Origin: Ferruginibacter sp.
GTDB taxonomy: Bacteria > Bacteroidota > Bacteroidia > Chitinophagales > Chitinophagaceae
DNA length: 39,097 bases
Reading direction: 5' to 3'
Assembly: GCA_025352625.1 (NCBI GenBank)
Contig: JANXSR010000148.1
Coordinates: 1 to 39,097, forward strand
Each line of letters begins with the position of its first letter. Position 1 is the stretch's first letter. The translations under genes and the position numbers were made by a program. Below are positions 13,601-23,200 of the stretch, in pieces. The notes beneath the pieces are model-generated. The model worked only from the letters and a program-made list of their open reading frames with translations, did no database searches and was not told the DNA's origin.

Positions 13601-14164
13601 ATGTCAGAAGAATTAGAACTCATTAAACTGGATACAGAATCCACCATGAAAAAAGCAATTAGTTTTTTAGAAACAGAATTAATAAAAATTCGTGCTGGTA
13701 AAGCAAATCCCAATATGCTTGATGGTATTGTAGCTGATTATTACGGCTCGCCAACACCAATTGCACAAATCGCTAACATCTCGGTTTTAGATGCCCGTAC
13801 AATCTCTGTTCAGCCATGGGAAAAAAATATGTTACAGCCTATTGAAAGGGCTATCATCGCAAGCAATATTGGTATCAACCCTCAAAATGATGGTAATTAT
13901 ATCCGCTTATTTCTGCCACCTTTAACTGAAGAAAGAAGAAAAGAACTGGTAAAAAGATGTAATGGTGAAGGCGAAAATGGAAAAGTTTCTATTAGGAATA
14001 TTCGCCGGGATGCTATTGAGCAAATTAAAAAATTGCAGAAAGACGGCCTGAGTGAAGATGCAGCAAAAGATGCAGAAGCAGAAATGCAGGAGCTGACCAA
14101 TCGTTATATTGCCTTGATAGAAAAACACCTGGAGGCAAAAGAAAAAGAAATTATGGTTGTTTAA
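13601..14164 (+). CDS. frr: Ribosome-recycling factor
   Basis: RRF splits post-termination ribosomes with EF-G and IF3 so that they can start again. The 187-residue length is standard. The signature parts are IRAGKANPNMLDGIVADYYGSPTPIAQIANISV near residue 30 (R-x-G-x-A-x-P-x-x-L), ISVQPWEK in the middle, the ANIGINPQNDGN-type stretch (SNIGINPQNDG), and IRLFLPPLTEERRKELVKR followed by a long helix with EIQKLQKDGLSEDAAKDAE-like sequence. A consensus promoter is upstream and a strong terminator is downstream, so it is a single-gene unit. Confidence 0.96.
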   Translation: MSEELELIKLDTESTMKKAISFLETELIKIRAGKANPNMLDGIVADYYGSPTPIAQIANISVLDARTISVQPWEKNMLQPIERAIIASNIGINPQNDGNYIRLFLPPLTEERRKELVKRCNGEGENGKVSIRNIRRDAIEQIKKLQKDGLSEDAAKDAEAEMQELTNRYIALIEKHLEAKEKEIMVV

Positions 14165-14193
14165 AAAATAGTATCAATTGTTTAGGCAATTTT

Positions 14194-14240
14194 AAAATGA
14201 CGAATACTGGATTATAAAATTTCGGCATTCGTCATTTTCA
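14194..14240 (+). terminator. Bidirectional intrinsic terminator between frr and the HsdR_N-like gene
   Basis: A perfect 12-base stem, AAAATGACGAAT (14194-14205) with ATTCGTCATTTT (14227-14238), and a 21-base loop. T-rich sequence borders both outer ends, so it can end frr and the convergent gene at 14300. Confidence 0.75.
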
Positions 14241-14299
14241 TTCTAAATATTATTATTTGGCTATTAAACTAAATCAAAATAAAAAAATGCCTGGAGATC

Positions 14300-14734
14300 T
14301 TAAAACTCTGGCAACTCATCCAATTCCTGTAATTCGTTATATGTATTCGTAAATGCAAAGCAATAGCTACCATTTGTAATAACAATGTAGGGAACCTGCA
14401 AATTTATATTGTACCTCAATGCCTGGCTTAATACAGCATTGTTTAAAACCACATTCATTTCTTTACATTCAATCAGCATCCACGGTTTTGTATTTCTATC
14501 GTATACTACAATATCAAAACGCTTTTTTACATCACTCAAAAAAATTTCTTTTTCTATTGCAATTAATGCCTGCGGATATTTTTTTACCTGAATTAAATAT
14601 TGCAGAAAATTCTGCCTTACCCATTCTTCAGGCGTAAGAATGATCCATTGTTTGCGTATTTCATCAAATATCAATTCTTTATTAACCTCTTTTTTTATTT
14701 TATGTTCATATGGCGGGTATGCTATCTTTATCAT
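14300..14734 (-). CDS. HsdR_N-type (type I restriction enzyme R subunit N-terminal-like) protein, stand-alone
   Basis: A 144-residue protein resembling the HSDR_N_2 domain (PF13588) at the front of type I restriction subunits. It opens with a stretch ending in LTPEEWVRQNFLQYLI, then a PD-(D/E)xK-like core: D74 in KRFDIVVYD and E89-C-K91 in MLIECKE, with SQALRYN at 103-109 after it. There is no helicase domain, and no methylase or specificity gene nearby, so it is not a restriction-modification system here. Similar stand-alone proteins are frequent in Bacteroidota genomes and have no established role. The nuclease residues look intact, so DNA or RNA cleavage or repair is possible. It is divergent from the AMP nucleosidase gene. 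Confidence 0.8.
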   Translation of the reverse strand: MIKIAYPPYEHKIKKEVNKELIFDEIRKQWIILTPEEWVRQNFLQYLIQVKKYPQALIAIEKEIFLSDVKKRFDIVVYDRNTKPWMLIECKEMNVVLNNAVLSQALRYNINLQVPYIVITNGSYCFAFTNTYNELQELDELPEF

Positions 14735-14796
14735 GTGCTGGAAAAAATATTTGTACTTTTATCAATAGCAAATAAACGAATAAACAAATACAATCA

Positions 14797-15567
14797 ATGA
14801 AGACAAAAGAAGATATCGTAGAAAACTGGTTGCCCCGTTACACAGGAGAGAAACTGGAAAACTTTGGCGAGTATGTTTTACTAACTAATTTTTCCAATTA
14901 TGTGGCCATGTTTGCCAAATGGAATAAAGTAAAGATTATAGGTTTAGATAGGCCTATGCAATGTGCCACAGCCGATAATATTACCATTATCAATTTTGGT
15001 ATGGGCAGCCCCGGTGCAGCTACTGTAATGGATTTGCTAACTGCTATTAAACCCAAAGCAGTATTGTTTTTAGGCAAATGCGGCGGCTTAAAAAAACGCA
15101 ATAAAATAGGCGACCTTATTCTTCCCATCGCAGCTTTAAGGGGGGAGGGTACCAGCAACGATTACTTTCCACCGGAAGTGCCGGCATTGCCCTCCTTTAT
15201 GTTGCAGAAAGCCATCAGTACTACCATTCGTGATTATGCCTGCGATTACTGGACCGGTACTGTGTACACTACTAACAGGCGGGTGTGGGAACATGATGAA
15301 GCGTTTAAAGAATACCTGCAACGGGTGAGGGCTTATGCTATTGATATGGAAACTGCTACTATTTTTACGGTTGGGTTTTACAATAAAATTTCTACAGGTG
15401 CTTTGCTATTGGTAAGTGACAGCCCGATGATCCCAGAGGGGGTAAAAACAGAAGACAGTGATAAAAAAGTTACTTCTGAATATGTAGAACGTCATTTAAA
15501 AATTGGGATTGATTCCTTAAAACAGTTGATTAATGATGGGTTGACGGTTAGGCATTTGCAATTTTAG
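14797..15567 (+). CDS. amn: AMP nucleosidase (short form)
   Basis: A 256-residue nucleoside phosphorylase-fold enzyme. AMP nucleosidase hydrolyses AMP to adenine and ribose 5-phosphate. The sequence contains the phosphorylase-fold patterns INFGMGSPGAATVMDLL near residue 66, VLFLGKCGGLK at about 89-99, and the nucleoside-binding AIDMETATIF stretch around 181-190, where the Glu of MEtA-type motifs contacts the ribose. It lacks the long N-terminal domain of the 480-residue E. coli enzyme; the form of about 257 residues is the usual one in Bacteroidota. A related phosphorylase cannot be fully excluded, but the YTTNRRVWEHDEAF stretch is typical of the AMP nucleosidase group. Confidence 0.87.
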   Translation: MKTKEDIVENWLPRYTGEKLENFGEYVLLTNFSNYVAMFAKWNKVKIIGLDRPMQCATADNITIINFGMGSPGAATVMDLLTAIKPKAVLFLGKCGGLKKRNKIGDLILPIAALRGEGTSNDYFPPEVPALPSFMLQKAISTTIRDYACDYWTGTVYTTNRRVWEHDEAFKEYLQRVRAYAIDMETATIFTVGFYNKISTGALLLVSDSPMIPEGVKTEDSDKKVTSEYVERHLKIGIDSLKQLINDGLTVRHLQF

Positions 15568-15594
15568 TAATTTTGGTCTTGCCATTTAATCATT

Positions 15595-15620
15595 ACAGAC
15601 TATTTTTTGTATTAGTCTGT
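15595..15620 (+). terminator. Hairpin after the AMP nucleosidase gene, possible terminator
   Basis: A perfect eight-base stem, ACAGACTA (15595-15602) with TAGTCTGT (15613-15620), and a ten-base loop that is T-rich. No T-tract follows the stem, so termination is uncertain. Confidence 0.4.
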
Positions 15621-15712
15621 CATAGTAGATCACACTCTTATTCTTTATTGCAAACAGGATCAACGACATTATTAAAACACTTACATTAATAATTTGTACA
15701 TAATTATAATCG

Positions 15713-16789
15713 ATGGCTTTGTTATATTCCTACCAACAACTTTTTACATTCTCTAAAAATATTTTTCTGCAAATTGGGTGCAGTGAAGCCAATGCAGAAA
15801 CCGCTTCTAAAGTATTGCTTTCAGCAGATCTTCGCGGAGTGGATAGTCATGGTATTGCCCGGTTATCTGGCTATATAAGGCTTTGGGAAGTCAACCGCAT
15901 CAACGCCAATCCAAACATTTCAATCGTCCATGAAACACCTTCCACAGCTACGGTAGATGGCGATAAAGGATTGGGTTTGGTAGTTGCACCTGCTGCAATG
16001 CAAATTGCAATAAACAAAGCAAAAAATGTAGGTACTGGCTGGGTGAGTGTAAAAAATAGCAACCATTTTGGCATAGCCGGTATTCATGCAATGATGGCAT
16101 TGGAGCATGATATGATTGGTATTGCCATGACAAATGCATCGCCATTGGTAGCACCAACTTTTTCTGTAGAGAGATTATTAGGAACCAATCCTATTGGAGT
16201 AGCCATACCTGCCGGTAATGAACCTCCTTTTGTGGCTGACTTTGCCACCACCACCGCTGCTAATGGAAAGTTGGAAATATTGCAACGAAAAAATTTAGAT
16301 ACACCAGCCGGCTGGGTACAAACCAAAACCGGCGAACCAAGTTGCAGTGCTTCGGAAGTAAAAAACGGAGGGGCGTTGTTACCCCTCGGCGGCGATAAAG
16401 AACATGGTAGCCATAAAGGGTATATGCTGGGTAGCATTGTTGATATATTTTCTGCTATTTTAAGTGGAGCCAATTACGGTCCTTGGGTACCACCATTTCC
16501 TGCTTATGTACCAATGCCCGAAAATATGCCGGGTGAGGGCATCGGCCATTTTTTTGGAGCAATGCGTATTGATGCATTTAGACCTGCCACAGATTTTAAA
16601 TTGAATATGGATAACTGGATACAACGTTTTCGTTCAGCTAAAACAGTTGTGGGTCACGAAAAAGTAATTATACCCGGTGAACCTGAAATAGCCATTAAAG
16701 CAGAAAGATTGAATAGTGGAATACCTTTACTTGAAGCCGTAGTAAAAGACCTGGAAGAATTGGGTAAAAAATTCAACCTAACAATGTAA
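15713..16789 (+). CDS. Ldh family oxidoreductase (malate/L-lactate/ureidoglycolate dehydrogenase type)
   Basis: A 358-residue member of the Ldh_2 family (PF02615), NAD(P)-dependent dehydrogenases of 2-hydroxy acids that share no fold with the Rossmann-type lactate dehydrogenases. The expected motifs are present: DLRGVDSHGIARL at about 39-51, in which the His is the catalytic residue, VSVKNSNHFGIAG around 107-119, LLGTNPIGVAIPA, and GSHKGYMLGSIVDIFSAILSGA around residue 239. The family includes malate, sulfolactate, ureidoglycolate and Delta1-piperidine-2-carboxylate enzymes, and the substrate cannot be told from the sequence or from the neighbours. It stands between AMP nucleosidase and aspartate kinase on the same strand, with its own spacer of about 145 bases upstream. 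Confidence 0.88.
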   Translation: MALLYSYQQLFTFSKNIFLQIGCSEANAETASKVLLSADLRGVDSHGIARLSGYIRLWEVNRINANPNISIVHETPSTATVDGDKGLGLVVAPAAMQIAINKAKNVGTGWVSVKNSNHFGIAGIHAMMALEHDMIGIAMTNASPLVAPTFSVERLLGTNPIGVAIPAGNEPPFVADFATTTAANGKLEILQRKNLDTPAGWVQTKTGEPSCSASEVKNGGALLPLGGDKEHGSHKGYMLGSIVDIFSAILSGANYGPWVPPFPAYVPMPENMPGEGIGHFFGAMRIDAFRPATDFKLNMDNWIQRFRSAKTVVGHEKVIIPGEPEIAIKAERLNSGIPLLEAVVKDLEELGKKFNLTM

Positions 16790-16835
16790 AGATTTGCCTG
16801 CTAAGGAAAAATTATCCTTCTAATTTTGGTCTAAT

Positions 16836-16843
16836 TATATTTG
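16836..16843 (+). promoter_or_regulatory. Putative -7 element of the aspartate kinase gene
   Basis: TATATTTG matches TAnnTTTG exactly, 24 bases before the ATG at 16868. A -33 TTG at the right distance was not found. Confidence 0.5.
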
Positions 16844-16867
16844 CATTCCAATTAAATATTTATAGCA

Positions 16868-18190
16868 ATGAGAATAATGAAGTTTGGTGGCACCAGCGTA
16901 GGCAAACCCGAAAGAATGCATGAAGTAGCAAAACTGATTATTAAAGACGAAGAATCTAAAATTGTTGTTTTATCTGCATTAAGCGGAACTACTAATTCAC
17001 TGGTAGAGATCAGTAATTCATTGGCCAATGCCGACAGAAATACTGCGAAGCACCAAATAGAAGCACTGGAAGCACATTACCAAAATTTTATTACCAAATT
17101 GGTTACAACTGATGAAGCCCTTGCCAGTGCTAAAAATATTATTACAGAGCATTTTGAGTTTTTGTATATTATTTTAAAAATATCTTTTAGTGAAGCGCTT
17201 AATAAAGATATCCTGGCCCAGGGTGAATTGTTAAGCACTAAATTATTTTCAGTTTATCTTACTGAAAAAGGAATCGATCATGCATTAATTCCAGCATTGG
17301 ATTTTATGACCATTGACAATGATGATGAGCCTCAGATAGGAAGCATAAAAGTAAAACTGGCACAGATACTACAGCGCAATAAAGATAAGACCATCTTTAT
17401 TACACAGGGCTTTATCAGCCGTAATGCAAAGGGCGAAGTTGATAATTTAAAAAGAGGGGGAAGCGATTATAGTGCATCGTTGATTGCTGCAGCAGTAAAC
17501 GCATCTGTGTGCGAAATATGGACAGATATAGATGGCATGCACAACAACGATCCAAGGGTAGTAAAGAAAACCGTAGCCATTGAACAAATGAGTTTTGAAG
17601 AGGCGGCCGAGTTGGCTTATTTTGGTGCAAAAATTTTACACCCTGCCAGTATTTGGCCTGCGCAATTTTATAAAGTGCCGGTAAAATTATTAAATACTAT
17701 GCAGCCTGAAGCCAAAGGAACTTTAATAACAGAACTGGCAGGTAGTGTAGGTGTAAAAGCTGTAGCTGCAAAAGATGGTATTACGGCCATTAAAATAAAA
17801 AGTAGCCGCATGTTATTGGCATATGGATTTTTAAGAAAAATATTTGAAGTGTTTGAAAAGCATCGTACTTCTATTGATATGATCACCACATCAGAAGTAG
17901 GTGTATCATTAACAATAGATAATGATACAAATCTAACCGCAATCATTCAGGAACTGGAGCCATTCGGTACTGTGGAAATTGATGCTAATCAAACCATTGT
18001 TTCCATAGTTGGTAATGAAATAACTGAAACCAAAGATGTGATGCAGCAGTTATTTACTGCACTAAAAGACATTCCAATCCGGATGGTAAGTTATGGTGGA
18101 AGTAGTCATAATATATCTATTCTTATTCCTAAAAATTACAAGGAGCAAACTTTGCAGTTGTTGAACATAGGTTTATTTGGACTTGAATAA
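16868..18190 (+). CDS. lysC: Aspartate kinase (monofunctional, with ACT domains)
   Basis: Aspartate kinase phosphorylates aspartate, the entry step to lysine, threonine, methionine and diaminopimelate. The 440-residue protein starts with the kinase signature MKFGGTSVGKPERM, has ITQGFISRNAKGEVDNLKRGGSDYSASLIAAAVNA (from about residue 178), then EIWTDIDGMHNNDPRVVKKT and AYFGAKILHPAS, all typical of the amino acid kinase domain. The last 130 residues hold two ACT domains that normally bind the feedback amino acid (STSEVGVSLTI-like stretch TTSEVGVSLTIDND). There is no homoserine dehydrogenase domain, so this is the monofunctional form. Its stop codon directly abuts the stop of the Mpo1-like gene on the other strand, leaving no room for a terminator between them. 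An in-frame ATG nine bases downstream is an alternative start. Confidence 0.93.
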   Translation: MRIMKFGGTSVGKPERMHEVAKLIIKDEESKIVVLSALSGTTNSLVEISNSLANADRNTAKHQIEALEAHYQNFITKLVTTDEALASAKNIITEHFEFLYIILKISFSEALNKDILAQGELLSTKLFSVYLTEKGIDHALIPALDFMTIDNDDEPQIGSIKVKLAQILQRNKDKTIFITQGFISRNAKGEVDNLKRGGSDYSASLIAAAVNASVCEIWTDIDGMHNNDPRVVKKTVAIEQMSFEEAAELAYFGAKILHPASIWPAQFYKVPVKLLNTMQPEAKGTLITELAGSVGVKAVAAKDGITAIKIKSSRMLLAYGFLRKIFEVFEKHRTSIDMITTSEVGVSLTIDNDTNLTAIIQELEPFGTVEIDANQTIVSIVGNEITETKDVMQQLFTALKDIPIRMVSYGGSSHNISILIPKNYKEQTLQLLNIGLFGLE

Positions 18191-18661
18191 TTATAATTTT
18201 ATTCCCAACCGCTGATAAATAAAACTCATCAGCCATGCCGGGCCAATCATTAAAAACTGTAGATCTTTAAAAAAGGAGGGTTTTTTACCTTCCACTTTAT
18301 GCCCATAAAACTGACCAATCCATGCGGCTGAAAATAAAATGAGTGATAGCATCCATAACGAAATTGGAAATAGCAATTCAATAAAATGGCAAATTAGCAA
18401 GCAAATGCTGCCAAATAAAAACATTCCCACCCATAAAGTTTTACTTAACGAAAAGTAATAAACAATCAATAATGCCAACCCAATAATAGCCACGTTCATT
18501 TTATGGCCCCCTATAAAAAAGGGCAGTTTAATGCCATAAAGGAATCCAACAACAGAGAAAAAAATGACTGGAACACAAATCCAGTGAATCGTTTTATTGG
18601 TATCATTTTGATGGCTTTCTCCATATTGGGATAGCCATTGTTGTATAGTAGGCATGGGCAA
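18191..18661 (-). CDS. Mpo1-like membrane protein (DUF962 family)
   Basis: A 156-residue membrane protein of the family of yeast Mpo1 (YGL010w), an iron-dependent dioxygenase that removes one carbon from 2-hydroxy fatty acids. The family features are visible: H17 and H26 in YGESHQNDTNKTIHWICVP, where the spaced histidines are conserved, several membrane helices, and near the C-terminus WIGQFYGHKVEGKKPSFFKDL (114-134) with H121. The ending FLMIGPAWLM is also typical. The bacterial members are not well characterised, so alpha-oxidation of hydroxy fatty acids is an inference from the eukaryotic enzyme. The gene is convergent with aspartate kinase, stop codon against stop codon. Confidence 0.85.
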   Translation of the reverse strand: MPMPTIQQWLSQYGESHQNDTNKTIHWICVPVIFFSVVGFLYGIKLPFFIGGHKMNVAIIGLALLIVYYFSLSKTLWVGMFLFGSICLLICHFIELLFPISLWMLSLILFSAAWIGQFYGHKVEGKKPSFFKDLQFLMIGPAWLMSFIYQRLGIKL

Positions 18662-18834
18662 TCGTTTTTAGCAATCCTAAGTTAATCAATCCTTTTAAAT
18701 GCAACCATATAAGGAAGCTAAAACTTAAAAGTAATAAAAGAATACACGTAATAATTTATTAATTTTTACATGCAACTATTTTAAGAAATATATTGTCTTG
18801 TAAATGGTTTTTCATAGGATATTGGATTTTAAAC

Positions 18835-18866
18835 GGGGAGAGATTTCCATCTCACCCCTCTTTTTT
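18835..18866 (+). terminator. Plus-strand intrinsic terminator in a region of minus-strand genes
   Basis: GGGGAGAGA (18835-18843) pairs with TCTCACCCC (18850-18858) with one mismatch and a six-base loop; TC and then six T (18861-18866) follow. On the minus strand no T-tract follows, so it is oriented for plus-strand transcripts. The nearest plus-strand gene upstream is lysC, whose message would have to run through the Mpo1-like gene to reach it. The surrounding spacer (18662-18963) holds no credible coding frame. Confidence 0.6.
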
Positions 18867-18916
18867 ATATCCCCGCCCTACCCCTCAATGTTTATATTTT
18901 ATCAGTAATCCCCATA

Positions 18917-18947
18917 AAAAAAGGCCGCAAAATTTGCAGCCTTTTTT
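18917..18947 (-). terminator. Intrinsic terminator of queA
   Basis: AAAAAAGGCCGCAA pairs with the TTGCAGCCTTTTTT block around a three-base loop. The single C/A mismatch on the plus strand becomes a G-T wobble on the minus strand, and the minus strand continues into a T run, so it ends queA, whose stop is at 18964. Confidence 0.8.
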
Positions 18948-18963
18948 ATTAAAAATTTTATAA

Positions 18964-20013
18964 CTATACAATCAACATCGCATCTCCATAACTGAAGAAA
19001 CGGTATTTATCTTTAATAGCTTTTTTATAAGCTTCCATTACCACATCATATCCTGCAAAAGCGCAGGTCATAATTAACAAGCTTGTTTTTGGTAGATGAA
19101 AATTGGTAACCAGTGCATCCGCAATAGAAAAATTATAAGGAGGGTGAATGAACATATTTGTCCAGCCTTCTGATGGTTTTAATAATTTTTGGGCAGTAAA
19201 CGAAGATTCCATAGCCCTCATTGTTGTGGTACCAACAGAACATATTCTTCTACCGTCTGCTTTTGCTTTATTTACAATACTACAGGCGGTTTCATCAATA
19301 CCATAGTATTCAGCATCCATTTTATGTTTGCTTAAATCTTCTACTTCAATTGGTCTAAATGTTCCTAAGCCTGTATGCAATGTAACTTCAGCAAAACGCA
19401 GCCCTTTAATTTCCAGCCTTTTTATTAATTCCTTGCTAAAGTGCAAACCTGCTGTAGGTGCAGCTACTGCGCCTTCATGCTTTGCATAAACAGTTTGGTA
19501 ACGTTCTTTATCTTCTTCATCAGGCTTACGTTTAATGTATTTTGGTAAGGGAGTTTCTCCCATAAAGTCCAGCATAACTCTAAATTCTTCTTCAGTGCCA
19601 TCCCATAAAAAACGAATGGTACGTCCACGGCTTGTAGTATTGTCTATTACTTCCGCTACCAGTTCATCATTTTCTCCAAAATATAATTTGTTGCCTACAC
19701 GAATTTTACGGGCAGGGTCGACAATTACATCCCATAAACGGTTAGGTTTGTTTAACTCTCTTAATAAAAATACTTCAATTTTAGCACCCGTTTTTTCTTT
19801 ACGTCCATACATGCGTGCAGGAAAAACCTTGGTATTATTTACTACCATTACATCTTTGTCATCAAAATATTCAATAATGTCTCGGAAGTTTCTGTTTTCT
19901 ATTTCGCCTGTTTTACGATGTATCACCATCATTCGGCTATCTTCTCTTCTTTTGGTGGGGTTTTGTGCAATAAGGTTTAATGGAAGGTCGAATCTGAACT
20001 GACTTAATTTCAT
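18964..20013 (-). CDS. queA: S-adenosylmethionine:tRNA ribosyltransferase-isomerase
   Basis: QueA transfers and isomerises the ribose of SAM to 7-aminomethyl-7-deazaguanine in tRNA, making epoxyqueuosine in the wobble position of Tyr, His, Asn and Asp tRNAs. Typical parts are the N-terminal [17 protein letters not shown], the [14 protein letters not shown] block near residue 60, [15 protein letters not shown] (around residue 185), the [13 protein letters not shown] motif, and [19 protein letters not shown] near the end. I place the start at 20013 (MKLSQFRF), the usual family start, although an ATG nine bases upstream at 20022 is in frame. No other queuosine gene is in the window. A minus-strand -7 element is present at 20122-20129 and a terminator follows. 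Confidence 0.95.
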   Translation of the reverse strand: MKLSQFRFDLPLNLIAQNPTKRREDSRMMVIHRKTGEIENRNFRDIIEYFDDKDVMVVNNTKVFPARMYGRKEKTGAKIEVFLLRELNKPNRLWDVIVDPARKIRVGNKLYFGENDELVAEVIDNTTSRGRTIRFLWDGTEEEFRVMLDFMGETPLPKYIKRKPDEEDKERYQTVYAKHEGAVAAPTAGLHFSKELIKRLEIKGLRFAEVTLHTGLGTFRPIEVEDLSKHKMDAEYYGIDETACSIVNKAKADGRRICSVGTTTMRAMESSFTAQKLLKPSEGWTNMFIHPPYNFSIADALVTNFHLPKTSLLIMTCAFAGYDVVMEAYKKAIKDKYRFFSYGDAMLIV

Positions 20014-20121
20014 GTTTATCAATAAGTTTTAATGATAATCAGACCTTGTACTGTAGTTTTTTACAGAGATATGTAGCCATTTAAAGGCACTTATCATGTT
20101 ACGGCATGATTTTAAAGACCG

Positions 20122-20129
20122 CAAAGCTA
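20122..20129 (-). promoter_or_regulatory. Putative -7 element of queA
   Basis: CAAAGCTA on the plus strand reads TAGCTTTG on the minus strand, an exact TAnnTTTG match about 110 bases before the queA start. No -33 TTG at the expected spacing was found, so this is tentative. Confidence 0.35.
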
Positions 20130-20277
20130 AGGCTTTATAAGCAGTTTTTAAAGTATAATCTTGTTTATATAGAAAACATTATTTGATCTATAAAATATTT
20201 TAATTAGAACCTTATATTTTGTGATATGTTTAGTTCTATGCATCTTTATAAAACAGCTAATCTTTAATCAATTCCAT

Positions 20278-23200
20278 ATGTTTAAAAATAACAGGAAAAT
20301 ACTACTAGTTATCGTCCTGCTATTTTTGTGCACGGCAGTTTTTTGTCAAAGAAGCAATTCAAACAAATACCCAAGTCTATTTTGGGAAATTACCGGTAAT
20401 GGTTTAAATAAACCCTCCTATCTTTTTGGAACAATGCATGTCAGTAATAAAATGGTGTTTCATTTAAGTGATTCGTTTTATTATGCCATGAAAAGTGTGG
20501 ATGCTGTTGCACTGGAATTGAACCCAGATTTATGGCAGGGGCAAATGGTAAGCCTTGATAAAGTAAAACAGCATTACACTGATTATACCAAGCCTGCCGG
20601 TGATGATTGGCTGACAGAAAATTCTTTCAGGATTAATAATTACGATGACGAACTAAAAGCTGCACTTAGTACAGAACCCACAGTTGTAAATAATTTGTTG
20701 TATCGCACTTATAAAGCAAAAGAAGATTTTGAAGAAAACACTTTTCTGGATTTGTACATTTTTCAGACTGGAAAAAAATTAGGTAAAAGATCTGCAGGTG
20801 TGGAAGATTTTTATGAAACAGAGAAAATTGTGTTGCAGGCCTATGCCGATATGGCCAATGAAAAAAAGAAAAAGGTAATAGATACTGATGGCGAGTCGAT
20901 GGGAGATATCACAAAAAAAATGCAGGAAGCTTATCGCCGCGGTGATTTAGACCTGATGGATTCGCTTGATATTATGACGGAAAGGTCAGCCGCTTTTAGA
21001 GAAAAATTTTTATACCTGCGTAATGAGGTACAGGCTAATTCAATTGATACTATACTTAAAAAAAGCAGCCTTTTTGTTGGTGTTGGAGCGGCTCATTTAC
21101 CCGGTACACGGGGTGTAATTGAACTACTTCGTCAAAAAGGGTACAAGTTGCGTCCGATAAAAATGACAGATAGAGATGCAGAAAAAAAAGAAGAAACTGA
21201 TAAATTAAAAGTGCCTGTTGAGTTTGCCACAAGGCAGGCAGATGATGGGTTTTACAGTATTGATATACCAGGCCCATTATTTAAAATGACAGATGATTAC
21301 AAGGGATTAGACAGGAGGCAATACGCTGATATGAGTAATGGTAGTTATTATCTTGTAACAAGAATCAAGACCCATGCTGCATTTATAAGACAAACGGAAG
21401 AGCAGGTGATGAAAAAGATCGATAGCCTTCTGTACGAAAATATTCCCGGAAAAATGCTGAAAAAATCAGTCCTTGAGAAAAACGGGTATAAAGGGTTTGA
21501 TATTACCAATAAAACCAGAACCGGAGACCTGCAGCGGTATAATATTTTTATTACTCCTTTTGAAGTGCTCTTTTTTAAAATGAGCGGTAAAGAAAATTAT
21601 GTGGAAGGTCCGGAAGCTAACCGATTTTTTTCATCTATCCGGTTAAAAGAGATTGATAATACGGCTAATAATTTTTCGCCCAGCCAAGGAGGTTTTTCAA
21701 TTAAGTTACCCCATTACCCTAAAGAAAGCATTAACCGTAGCAGCAATGATGGTATTGACCGCTGGGAATACCAGGCAAAGGATAAAATAAGTGGCGATGC
21801 TTATCTTATTATGAAAAAAACAGTGTACAATTTTAAATTTTTAGAAGCAGATACATTTGATTTAAAAATGGTTGAAGAATCTTTTCAATCGCCTATTTTT
21901 TTTGATAAACAATTACAACGCAAGCTTTCTTCTTTTAATGGTTACCCCTGTTTAGATGTAAAAGAAAAGATGAAGGACGGAAGTATTACTGCCGCACGCT
22001 ACATTATTAAAGGGCCGGAGTATTATGTGATTGCAGTAAGTAGCAAAAATTCAAAAAAGGATTTTGGCGAATATTTTAATTCTTTTTATTTTACTCCATA
22101 CACCTATACAGGAAATAAACTATTTATAGATAGTTTTATGCATTTTACAGTTAGCACACCTATTGTACCCGATTTTGATGAAGCATACCGGGCTAAACTA
22201 GAACAGGTATCTAAGCAGGTAGCTGATAGTAAAATGTTTTCTGCCTATAACAGTTATTGGCCAAAAATGCGCAATGCACAGTTTAAAAGTGATTCTACCG
22301 GCGAAATAATTGGCGTAAGTATTCAGCAGTATCCACAATATTATTATGTAAAAGATTCGGCTAAATTCTGGGCAAATGAATTAGATGACTATGTTGAAAA
22401 AAATGATCTTTTATTATACAGCAAAGACTCGTTTCTATTAAAAAATGGTATTAGGGGGTTTAAATTTTCTTTAAGGGATACAGGATCTTCCCGTACAATC
22501 AATCGCATGAGTTTGTTTAAAGGTAGTTATATGTATAACCTCGTAACTATGGGGGATACCCTAAATAACCCAAGTAATTTCATTGATAATTATTTCAAAA
22601 GTTTTGCTCCCGAACAAACCAACTTGGGTAGAAATATTTTTGAAAATTGTTTAGACAGTTTTTTTACAGACCTTTTTAGTAAAGACAGTATCACACATTT
22701 AAAAGCGCAACAAGCTTTAAGTGATGTGTATTTCGGGGAAAAGGGTGAGCCTAAGATAATGGACGCATTGCACAAAATTAAACTTGCCGATAAAGATTAT
22801 TATACAACCAAAACAAAATTAATTGCAGAATTAGGCTACATAAAAGATACTTCAAAATGTGTTGTGGTTAACCATTTGAAAGAAATCTATGAGCAAACTG
22901 CTGATACAAGTATTTTTCAAAATGAAGTCATCATTGCTTTGGCGAGACATAAAAGTAGTGACGCAATTAAATTGTTTAAAGAACTTGTGTTGCAGGACCC
23001 GCCGGTTTTTGAAAAAGAATATAACTATTCAACTTTATTCAGCAGCCTTGAAGATTCACTTTCACTTGCAACAATACTCTACCCGGAATTACTGCAATTG
23101 ACTGCTTTACAGGATTATAAAACACCGGTAATTTCATTGCTCGTAAAACTGGTAGATAGTGGCTTTATAAAAGGAACACAATACGAAAGTTATTTTAATA

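Noticed and set aside
14300..14734. Part of a restriction-modification system
   Set aside because: There is no helicase, methylase or specificity gene in the neighbourhood, only housekeeping genes.
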